In this document: positions 55,547 to 64,000 of the stretch, piece after piece
Position numbering within the stretch: position 1 is the first letter of the stretch
How the letters are laid out: each line of letters starts with the position of its first letter
Source of the DNA: Impatiens glandulifera
Taxonomy: Eukaryota; Streptophyta; Magnoliopsida; Ericales; Balsaminaceae
Assembly (NCBI RefSeq): GCF_907164915.1
Contig: NC_061868.1
Span: forward strand, 50,715,689-50,779,688
Length of the DNA stretch: 64,000 bases
Reading direction: 5' to 3'
Program-made: the position numbers and the translations under genes
The notes under the pieces: model-generated
What the model was told of the DNA's origin: nothing
Seen by the model: only the letters and a program-made list of their open reading frames with translations
Database searches by the model: none

Positions 55547-57475
55547 TGTACGCGTTTAAAAACGTTTGCCCCAAAAATGATTTTCTTGACTTTTAAGAAA
55601 TAAATATAACATATAAAAATCTCTTAAACAAAATTGAAATAAAATCAAATTGGTGAATTGTTTAAAAACCAGTTTGTGACCAAAGAGTCGCCACCTAAAT
55701 TTTTATAAAACTAGGAAAATAAATTATTTGGCATGTAAAACAATAACGCCTTTGAAAAAGAAATTCTTTAAAGGTTCGGTGCTTGGTTACACGTGAAAAC
55801 GGACTTTTGGCGCTATGTCTCACATGCCTGTTAAAAAACAGTCTCTACTTTAACAATTTTAACCCTTAAAAAAAATATTATTATACTTTACATTTTAGAC
55901 ATTTTGGATCCTACCATACATCTTAATGTTAAGGATTATAAAATAAATAAAATAAAATAAAAATAAAAAATAAAATAAAATAAAAGCAGATTGCTTCTTT
56001 GCTTTGGTTTTGGTTTTAAAATTTTTTTAGGTCAATGACCTTTATATACATTAAGTTTTTTTTATTTAGATTACATATTTACAACAAGAAAAGTAAAAAT
56101 CATAAACACCTATCAAAATAGAAAGCTTAAAGAAACAATATATGGAATTAAAAAAAAAAGAAAAGCAAAAAAAAAAAGATTGAAATTCAAATTCAAGAAG
56201 AAAAAAAAAGACAAAAGAGCTTACAATAGGGCTGCTCTTTTGATGTTAAGGGTGATATTTAATCTAAGATTTCCTAAGCAAATCTTGTGACCAACTTAAC
56301 GAGTGGTGTTTGCTTAGAATTTTCAAGCAGCCTAGAGATAGAAAGGTGAAGGTGAAGGTCCAAAGTTGAAGTCCCTTTGCTAGGGTGTTAAGAGGGGTAT
56401 TTATAGGCAAAGCTATGAAACCCTAGGGCCCAAAGGCCCATTTAACAATTGACCGTTGGAAAGAAAACTATTTTAAACATTTACAAATGTTTAAAATAAT
56501 GGAGTAATCTCCACTTGACATGTCACTAAATCAAGTTTTCAATCCAATGAGATTTAATCTTTATTTAATAATGATGTATTACTTGGTCATTTTAATTTAA
56601 AAAATAACCAAGTCTTCAATCTTTTCTTCGAAACTTTCTCTTTTGCCACTTCCTCCTCTTTTTTAGCAACTTCTTTTATTTTCTTTTGACCGCACATGAT
56701 AGAATCGTCATTTCAAGATTTGTGGTTGTCACCATCAAGAAGATGACCGTTGCCTTCACCTAACTCTTTTAACATTTGATTTCATGGGTCGAATCTTGGG
56801 CATGGGTCGGTCCATTAGTCGGGTGACCGGTCGGATCCGTCAATTGGATCCTTTCCTTGGCCTTACTTTGGGTTGATTTGTCTTTGATTTGGATCTTCCT
56901 ATCTCTATTCACAAATCTGATCTGGATCTTGCATGTGGATCTTGGATTGACCCATTTCCCTTTATCCTACAAAAGAAATAAAATTAAAACAAACAATTAA
57001 AAAAAAAGCAATTGTATTATTATTAATTATTCATATTTCTAACGAACAATTATAATTATAATAAAATACTAACTAACTTAATCAAATTGCAAAATCTAAT
57101 CTAACTAATCTAATTAAAAGAAAACAAAATATACCTAACGAAATTTTATAAAAATTATAAAACGCTAATATATATTTTGTAAATAATTTTTTTAATTTTT
57201 ATTTTTTATAAATACCCAAGGTAATTAATTAAATAAAACCTTGAATATTTTAAGTATAATAACTTCTCTAAGTGTTGTAACATAGACAAATTACTACCTT
57301 AACTTTATTTAGGAATCCAAAATCAATTATTTTCAAAAACTCAATTGTTCTAAAAATAATCGTCTTTAATATAAATCATGCAATGAGTCCGTAAATGAAT
57401 TCGAGAAAATTTTATAGACTCAGATTTATGAAAAGCATAAACTATAAAATTAGGTGTGAAAAATGAGTGTCTACA
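55547..57475 (-). repeat. 5' LTR of the gypsy element
   Basis: 1929 bp; on the minus strand it starts TGTAGACACTC (57475) and ends AACGCGTACA (55547). A TATA box CTATAAATA lies at 56399-56407. 57278-57475 matches the truncated 3' LTR at 47405-47602. 55547-55612 is repeated in inverted orientation at 57476-57541. Confidence 0.8.
56399..56407 (-). promoter_or_regulatory. Gypsy LTR TATA box
   Basis: Minus-strand CTATAAATACCCCTC lies about 1.07 kb into the LTR and probably marks the promoter. The U3 before it contains CCCTAGGGTTTCATAGC. Confidence 0.6.
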
Positions 57476-57541
57476 ATGTTATATTTATTTCTTAAAAGTC
57501 AAGAAAATCATTTTTGGGGCAAACGTTTTTAAACGCGTACA
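57476..57541 (+). repeat. Plus-oriented LTR-end fragment
   Basis: ATGTTATATTTATTTCTTAA through to TTTTTAAACGCGTACA is the reverse complement of 55547-55612, that is, the 3' end of the same LTR in the opposite orientation. It abuts the start of the 5' LTR at 57475/57476 and is followed by the outer GCTTC duplication. Confidence 0.8.
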
Positions 57542-57546
57542 GCTTC
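57542..57546 (+). repeat. Target-site duplication GCTTC (right) of the gypsy composite
   Basis: Matches 47049-47053. Five bases could match by chance (about 1 in 1000), but the position is exact at both outer ends. Confidence 0.7.
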
Positions 57547-58289
57547 CTTCATAACTTTCTAAAATTAGTCATCGCTTGAGAATTAGTTTTGTTAAAACTT
57601 ACTGCAATCTTGTTTGTAATGAATATGACACTGGTATAATATGTTATTATTATTGGTATAATATGTTATTATTATACGAATGATTTTTCATGTTCCTGTC
57701 TTGTCATTTTGCAACACTACCTATAATTATGGATACATTTTCAAGGAAAATAAGGGAACACTCCTATTTAGCTAGTTTCTGGTATCAGAATCCGTCCATC
57801 ATGGGATACTCAATCTATCTTTCATTTCCGTGAAAAAAAATGTTGTTAATGTGATAATTTTGTAAGAAATATCAACTCTCAAATAAGACTACTACCTTTA
57901 GTTAGGCATAACCCTCACTAAATGTAGCAGAAATAAACTCACTTTATTTTTATTTTTATTGGAAGGGGAAAGAAACATCATAAAAATTAAATATCCATCC
58001 TAGGCTTAGGCATTTAAATAATGTTAACTTCATGTAGATAAACAACAAAAAAAAGCTAAAGACATACTTCATTTTCCAAAATCCATCTTTTCTTTTGGCA
58101 TGTCATTCGTGGATTCAACATGGCAAAAGAACCACTATTGTCGCACTTATAATCAAAATTGTAATTCTAAAGCCCCAAATCATAATATTGTTCTAAAAAG
58201 CATCCATGGTGCTCCAAAGTTTTTCCTATTTTTCATCTTTTTTGATGGGGGGAGAGCAAACTTAAATGTTGATTACTTCCAACTTCTGA
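57547..58289. other. Spacer between the gypsy composite and the YchF gene
   Basis: AT-rich sequence with a short direct repeat of GGTATAATATGTTATTATTA near 57630-57675. It must contain the 3' UTR of the minus-strand YchF gene. No other gene was seen. Confidence 0.5.
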
Positions 58290-59843
58290 TTAGACATTGA
58301 ATCGGAACAGCATTACATCCCCTTCTTGTACAATGTAATCTTTCCCCTCCGATTTCAACTGCAGTTACGGAAATCTCATCAAATAACTCATCTAAACCAT
58401 TTATTGCAGCTCTTAGAAGATCGTGCAAATCTAAGAGTATGTATACTCACCAGTCCTTTCTCCCTAGCCGCCGCAAATGAGCCTGACTTAACAAAATCAT
58501 CATAGGCAACCTATAGATAAGTAAACCCACACAATTATCGGACAGTACAAGTTTGACACAACATTCAGACAAGTCAAGAAAGACACTGTTGAAGCCATAT
58601 AAGAGAATAATTTAAAGTATGCCTCCCAAAGGAATGATCTTGGATAGCCAAATACTGTTGCTATCAGCTAAGTCATGTTATGGTTATTTCACTCAGAGCG
58701 ACAATTAAGTTAACATCCAGAATGAATTATAGCTTTCTCACTCACCGTTTCTGCCCTAATGAAACCCTTTTCAAAGTCAGAGTGAATTACACCAGCAGCT
58801 TGAGGAGCAGTCATTCCTGAAAGGAAATGAATTCTTCCATCAATAATATCACAACAGTGAAATCGTTATCGCAGAAAATGATAAATGTTTGTAAGCAATA
58901 CTAATACTGGATCCACAATCTCAACTAGAACCAATTAACAGCAAAGGAATCTGGAAAAAAAAAACAATTTGACTAAACAACAGAGTTTCAATCAGTTGAA
59001 AAGAAAAATTCAATTGGAAGCTAACCTGCAAGTATAGTCCATGCTTTTGTTTCCTGCAAACAAACATAAGAAAAACTTATAGAACTTAATTTGCAACAAA
59101 TATTCACAGGCAAGATGGCGCATTCAAAATAAACTTCAGGAGAAAAGCATTTCTGAGTTACTTCACCTTCTCACCAGATGTAAAATAAGTACGAAGTCCT
59201 AGGAGGGAATATGTTGTTCTAATAAGATTACCAAGGCCACTTTCATTGACACCAAGTGACTTCAAATATTCTGTTCTTTCTTCAAGTGGAAGTTCAGAAA
59301 GCTCTGATTCAACCTGTCATTATTATCTCACTGTACTTCATTTTATTTGTCACTTAACAATTACTGATATAGTTACACCATTCAAATGTTTCTAATGAAG
59401 TATTTACTGCTCAAGGACATCACCATACCTGTGCCGAAATTGTAACCATCCCAGACTGCAACTCAGATGCAAGGCTCATCAAATTTTGGACATAAGGATT
59501 TCTTTCCGCCTCAGCTAGATCAGATTCTGCCACATTGGCCACATATATAACATGTTTCATAGTTAATAAGTAAAGATGCTTTATAGCATCCTTCTCAATA
59601 TCTGTTAATACTACTGATCGTGCTGGCTTTCCATCCATTAGAGCTGCCTGAATTCTTTCGAGGGCTGCCCTTTCAGCTTCTTCCTGAAATTAGTTAAGAT
59701 AACACATTCAGAAACCTAATCAATGATGAATTCGTGAGGTTGAATCACTGAAGCACTTTGGAAGTTTGGTGTGAATTTACCTTTACTTTTGACGGTGAAT
59801 CTTTGACTTTTCCTTTCTTGAGTTTCTCCATTCTTTTCTCAAT
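58290..59843 (-). CDS. YchF/EngD-type Obg-like ATPase, organelle type, C-terminal exons only
   Basis: Minus-strand exons in order: 59781-59843, 59429-59683, 59167-59313, 59026-59053, 58746-58816, 58451-58510 and 58290-58358 (stop). They join in frame to about 230 aa. The first gives [15 protein letters not shown] and the second MDGKPARSV and [16 protein letters not shown], ending the G domain with the NxxE-type segment of YchF. Helical-domain sequence [14 protein letters not shown] follows, then the TGS domain [34 protein letters not shown] and the C-terminus [15 protein letters not shown]. YchF proteins bind ATP and associate with ribosomes. The sequence is closer to bacterial/organellar EngD than to cytosolic OLA1. 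Exons for the P-loop are absent from the window: they are either beyond 64000 across a transposon-filled intron or lost. Confidence 0.85.
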
Positions 59844-60421
59844 CTGCATTTTTGTACAAGAAATAAATTACTGCTATCAGCTGAACTTATAGAAACTTGT
59901 ATAGTTGTAAGTTTCTATCTACCAAGAAAGTGATTCCAATACATGAGGGATTATTTACCATGTGTATTAACATAGTTATCACAAAGACTACTTCTAATAA
60001 ATACAAACACTGTGACATGGCTTATTATTTGTTCGGCAATATCAACACAAGAGCTTAGATGAATTGTGCCCTTAAAACGGATCGGTTGGAAGTCGCCGAG
60101 GTTGGAAGAGAAGAATTCACGCCTGTTATCGGTTTTGAAGGCTTGAAATTGGTTTGGATTAAAACGGATAAATATTTGAAGATTTGACAAACTTCAGATT
60201 TTTCCTTCATTAGGAAGAGCCAAGTGAGCGAGTGTGCCGATAAAGATCACAAACCATCGTTTACCATTTCAAAAGTTAGTGTAGGCGGGTCACCACGTTG
60301 CTATGAATTAATGAGAATGGTTTAGAGGGCATGTCATGTTTGGTTGAAAGGATCGAGTGTGTTTTTCAAATTGACAAGTGTCACAATGGAAATAAGTAGT
60401 GGTTTCATTGATAAATAGGGT
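59844..60421. other. Upstream intron or flank of the YchF gene
   Basis: No YchF exon was recognised here. Minus-strand 59950-60190 is open for 79 aa, with no family recognised. The segment ends in the LINE-like 3' tail at 60422-60491. Confidence 0.4.
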
Positions 60422-60491
60422 TCGGAAGTTAACGTTTGAACGCATTTTGTGCTCTTTTTAATAAATGTTGACATTTTCAAAAAAAAAAAAA
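60422..60491 (+). mobile_element. LINE 3'-end fragment with poly(A)
   Basis: ACGTTTGAACGCATTTTGTG, then CTTTTTAATAAATG and a run of about 13 A. The same GTTTGAACGCATTTTG-type tail occurs at 61640-61690 and, inverted, at 61735-61775, where it ends an L1 element. The 5' limit of this copy was not found. Confidence 0.6.
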
Positions 60492-61538
60492 GGTTCAAAG
60501 TAGTTTAGCTAAATACAAAAAAAAATGGGATGTAGTCTACAATGATTCAACATTATTTCAGCACGTTTGCTTGAAAGAAAAGTTGAATAACCTAAAACAT
60601 TCTCTATAGGTGGGCTAGGTTGCAAGATGTAGAGTCTCGAACACAACTTAACATTCTAGTATGATCCATGGTATGAACACTTTCGTCTCAGCCATATAAA
60701 ATATTCAGAAATATCCAAAATGCTAGATGTCTTAAGGATACTGTTGCTATATTCTTTAGGGAAAATAGAACCCCTTATCAGATAGACTAAAGAGGGAAGA
60801 AACATCAACTGAAACTTTGAAGCTAGATAGAAATGAAGAAAGAAACGTCGACTGAAACTTTGAAGATAGATAGAAATCAAGGTTGCCATGATGAATGCCG
60901 ATGGAGCTCTTCTATGACAAAAAAAATGGGACAAAATTTGAATCAGAGAATGGAAGAAGTTGGTTTGGAATCACAAAGTGGTTTCACGACACCCATTCAT
61001 CCTCTAACTCAACTTCCATGGAAGATTTTCTACGAGTAGGGGTGTAAGACCAGCAACTAACATTATCTCGTATACAAGAGAACTTAAGGGGGAGGTCATG
61101 CCACAAATAATACAAGGAGACATATCATAAGAGCTACAAACTAGCATGCATTAGACTGAAGCTAGCGAAAAGGTAGTTGTAATTGACAATCATGTAACTA
61201 AATAACAGGTTGTGTAGCTTGTAAAAGTTATACCAATGCCCTATATAGTTAGAATAATAGTAGTAGTTTTGATTGTATCAATCTCTCCTTTGTTGATTTA
61301 AAGTCTTCTCCCTTCCACTATTGTTGTATCTTTAACTGTTCCTTTATTATTTGTTTGAATATCTTCTAGACTCCTCACAGACACATACAAAGTGTGGCTA
61401 ATTTATGACACAAATGTTTACAAGGTTACCAATCAAATTAAATTGAATGAAATATGCAAATCAAATTAAATTAGCCATATCTATTATTTGCCCCTATTTT
61501 AAAACATCAATTAACCTAAGAAGACTATATCACAATAG
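60492..61538 (+). other. Possible LTR-retrotransposon fragment
   Basis: A 37-bp tandem duplication (GAAACTTTGAAG-TAGATAGAAAT) lies at about 60800-60876. An open stretch at 60833-61039 has no recognised family. AACTTAAGGGGGAGGT at about 61080-61095 resembles a polypurine tract, and the following 300 bp, with CCTATATAGTTAGAATAATAG, resembles an LTR promoter. No second LTR or coding domain was found, so the call is weak. Confidence 0.3.
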
Positions 61539-61552
61539 AAACTGAATATACA

Positions 61553-61692
61553 GGTGGTTGTTGGCTTGTAATGGGATGAGAATTTTCGATCTTATTGACA
61601 ATCAAAATTCTTACTTTTTTCTTTTCTTTTCTCTCCTCCTTTGTAACGTTTGAATGCATCTTGCGCCCTATGTAACATTTTTCAAAAAAAAT
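61553..61692 (+). mobile_element. 5'-truncated LINE (L1) insertion, 140 bp, with 14-bp target duplication
   Basis: The insertion ends GTAACGTTTGAATGCATC, then TTTTTCAAAAAAAAT. It is flanked by perfect AAACTGAATATACA copies at 61539-61552 and 61693-61706. Severe 5' truncation, an A-rich end and a 14-bp duplication are typical of L1 target-primed reverse transcription. Confidence 0.85.
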
Positions 61693-62295
61693 AAACTGAA
61701 TATACATAATTTTTTAAAAAGATCAACCTTTAATTAAAAGAAGTGCAAAATGCGTTCAAACGTTACAAATGGGAGGGAAAAACAAAGCAACAAATAAAAA
61801 ACAACGTAAATAAAAAATTCTTATCCCGTACAACTCCCTTTTCCGAATTGAAACGAACGTGTAACATTAATCATTTGAGACGGTCGTACCCAAATTTTTT
61901 CTTTTAAAAAACTATTCTATTTCTTTCTTTCCATATCGTTCATCACATGATGACGGAATTTTGTTTCCGTCGTTAATGTTGTTGCTAGAACTCCAGTTAA
62001 TCCATTTAAGCCAAAGTCAGCGACAATTGTTGATGTATCCCACTAAAAATGAAGGAGGTTCTGTAGAAGAGTCCACATGCTCTTCGCAAGGTCGCAATGA
62101 GAAGAATTTAATCAATTAGTTCTTCGTTCTTCAAACAAATATTGCACCTACTAGCTAGATAAATTCCTTTCTTTTTCAATATGTTAGATGTCAAAGACTC
62201 ATCCGTTGATAGATTCTCAGCCAAAGAATGAGGTTCTTGATGGAATTTTTGTTTTCCACATAAACTGGGATGGGTATTTGGGAGTGACAATGTGG

Positions 62296-62304
62296 TAAAT
62301 ATAA
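62296..62304 (+). repeat. Target-site duplication (left) of the 916-bp element
   Basis: TAAATATAA here corresponds to TAAATGTAA at 63221-63229. One of nine bases differs. Nine bases is the usual Mutator-like duplication length. Confidence 0.65.
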
Positions 62305-63220
62305 GGGAAAATTACTCTGATCGCTTACTTTTTAGCCATAAAATTATTTTTTAAAACAAATCATCCCTCAAACTTTAAAAACGGGTCACCAATGGCCCTT
62401 CTATCATTTTTTTTCGTTAAAAATAAAGGCTCTAACTAATAGCCGTTCAACTATTATAATTGTTGATTTTTGACCCGACAATAATCTAAATAGGGTTACC
62501 TAAGTCTTTGCCCCGTTCTTCCATTTCAAACACGTGATTTCATTTGTCTCTGTTTGATGTCATGATGGCTTCTCCATTGTTGCAGGTCCTATGTATTTCC
62601 TGTCATATGATTGCCACTTTTTTTGTGTGTCTTATAATTTGCTCCTCTTTCCGATTACATGCTTAGATTTCATTATATTACTTTAAGTTGTGAAGAAGAC
62701 AACAACATTCTTATATTTAAATCTACAGGACCGATTGGAAAGACTTGAAACCTTGCTTGTATAGAAGGAAGGTAATCCGATGACTATGAAAATATGAATG
62801 AGTTCTTCTTATACAGATGAAAAGGGCTTTGATTATGGGAATTCGGAATTAAAGTTGGTTAAAGAGCTCCAGTCAAAGCTTGAAGTTGTAGTACAAGCTG
62901 AGGCAACTCTAAAGAAAAAGAAAAGGTAATTTTGTTTTGTTTGTCTGTTGAATTGGAATTCACTACCGTTATCTAATTAGGGCTTTTGATTTAATAAGCG
63001 TTTACATTTTATGATCTTATAACATCTAACTTATAGGGCTAAAAGTCAACAATCATAATAGTTAGAGGCCTTTAGTTAGAGTCGTTGTTTTAACGGAAAA
63101 ATTGACAGAAGAGTCATTGGTGACCTTCTAAAAGTTTGAGGGGCGATTTGTTTTAAAAATAATTTGAGGGCTAAAAATAAGCGATCTGGGTAATTGGAGG
63201 ATCACCTAGATAATTTGCCC
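62305..63220. mobile_element. Mutator-like element with long TIRs and exon-like cargo
   Basis: 916 bp inserted in the L1 ORF. The ends start GGGAAAATTA and GGGCAAATTA. Inverted repeats of about 200 bp include ATCGCTTA-TTTTTAGCC, AAACAAATC-CCCCTCAAACTTT, GGTCACCAATG-C-CTTCT and AACTATTAT-ATTGTTGA. Between them, plus-strand exon-like pieces are bounded by splice-like signals: ATGATGGCTTCTCCATTG then CAG|GT at about 62562-62585; GACCGATTGGAAAGACTTG at about 62730-62775; and an open piece reading SELKLVKELQSKLEVVVQAE at about 62820-62925. It resembles a Pack-MULE carrying a gene fragment; the donor gene was not identified. Confidence 0.7.
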
Positions 63221-64000
63221 TAAATGTAACTAGTCTTGAAATCAAGAGAACCGGTCAGAAAAAACTTGTCGTCGGTCTCCAGGTGAATCGAAACATGGAT
63301 AAGAGTATCCACGAGAAGAGTCTCCCCTCCTCTTCGATAGAAAGTCATATAGTTAAGGGGATTCTCCAAACAATTTGATTAGTTGTGAGACGAAAACAAC
63401 TATCTTCATTCTTACTAGAGATTTTAAAAAGGTCACGGAAGGAGTCTGACAATTTTCCGCTAGGGTGTCACTGATCATTCCAAAAATTGATTTTCTTACC
63501 ATTGCCCACCGAGAAAATGAGAAGAAAATGAGAAGGGAGTGAAACTTCTCCAATGTTTTAGTGATACAACCCCAGAGATTCTACCCCTAAACTTTCTCCC
63601 AGAAAGAGACATTCATTCGTTGTCTCGAAGTCCGTACTTGGCGATGATTGCTTTCTTACATAGGCTTGCATTGTCGTTGAGAAACCTCCACCACCATTAA
63701 CAAAGTAGCGAAGTGTTAATAAAGGAAAAGTCTTTGATTCTGAGCCCGCCATCAACAACGTCAACCTTCGTTGTGTCTCATCTCACCAAAGGAAATTTCT
63801 AATGGTTTTGTGTCCATTTTGTTGGGCACTGAGGTAGGGATAGGAAAGAGGGACATATTGAATGTTAGGATTGTGGCGAGAGAATTCTTTATGAGAATCA
63901 ACATGCCGCCTTTAGAGAGAAGTTTGTTCATCCAAAGAGTCAGTCTGATCCTCATTTTCTCGAGATAGGATTCCAAATCTCCTTGCAACTGAATTTGGTG

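Larger units (their letters stand above)
47054..57541 (-). mobile_element. Rearranged Ty3/gypsy (Tat-like) composite
   Basis: The outer ends are plus-oriented LTR ends (TGTAGACA at 47054, CGCGTACA ending at 57541) with matching GCTTC duplications. Everything coding inside is minus-oriented: a full LTR at 55547-57475, primer site 55523-55540, leader, gag remnant, defective pol, long 3' region, polypurine tract and a truncated 3' LTR at 47405-47602. The simplest reading is a minus-oriented element inserted into, or recombined with, a plus-oriented LTR of the same family, followed by deletion. The Tat-like placement rests on a second, archaeal-type RNase H-like segment, the primer site and the long non-coding 3' region; it is inference. 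Confidence 0.75.
61708..64000 (-). pseudogene. L1-type LINE, 3' part of ORF2, broken and interrupted
   Basis: On the minus strand, the RT C-terminal segment KLLSKGGMLILIKNSLATI and FNMSLFPIPTSVPNKM lies at about 63800-63960. A linker with VGNGKKINFWNDQ at about 63470-63510 follows, and the zinc-binding zf-RVT segment KKGIYLASRCNICLKNEELI lies at 62108-62180. Stops and frameshifts are present. The element continues past the window edge. Its 3' end, with GTTTGAACGCATTTTGCAC, is near 61735, and an A-rich tail ends at about 61708. It is interrupted by the element at 62305-63220. Confidence 0.8.

Overview
The window is nuclear DNA from a flowering plant, most likely a eudicot. The evidence is spliced host genes with GT-AG introns (a UPL1/UPL2-type HECT ligase, a dual-domain uridine kinase, a cytosolic aldolase, an organelle-type YchF ATPase), AT-rich spacers, and plant transposon families nested in one another. 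I cannot name the species. Exon maps were made by hand from splice signals, reading-frame continuity and family conservation.

Layout. 1-1200: three copies of a tRNA-headed SINE-like repeat and a short tandem duplication. 1200-19470: a decayed Mutator-like (FAR1-type) DNA transposon on the minus strand, with terminal inverted repeats and subterminal repeats. Nested in it at 1754-15965 is a 14.2-kb Ty1/copia retrotransposon, also minus strand, with a 5-bp target duplication, nearly identical 1.34-kb LTRs, an initiator-Met-tRNA primer site, intact gag and pol, and three extra ORFs between pol and the 3' LTR. Those three ORFs share a conserved core, and each has its own TATA box. They are the best candidate here for an undescribed system. 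21242-35816: a complete 16-exon UPL ligase gene (3733 aa). 39423-39837: a MITE-like element. 40374-44036: a 14-coding-exon uridine kinase/UPRT-domain gene (473 aa). 44884-46206: a three-exon fructose-bisphosphate aldolase gene (368 aa).

47054-57541: a rearranged Ty3/gypsy (Tat-like) composite with defective gag-pol on the minus strand. It has one 1.93-kb LTR, an inverted LTR-end hairpin, a 67-bp satellite-like array, and outer ends of the opposite orientation flanked by GCTTC duplications. 58290-59843: the last seven exons (minus strand) of an organelle-type YchF/EngD ATPase. Its G-domain exons are not in the window. 59844-64000: L1-type LINE pieces, a possible LTR fragment, and a minus-strand L1 split by a 916-bp Mutator-like element that carries exon-like sequence.

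The host genes are unrelated housekeeping functions (ubiquitin ligation, pyrimidine salvage, glycolysis, organelle translation-associated ATPase). They do not form a cluster; transposons make up most of what separates them.
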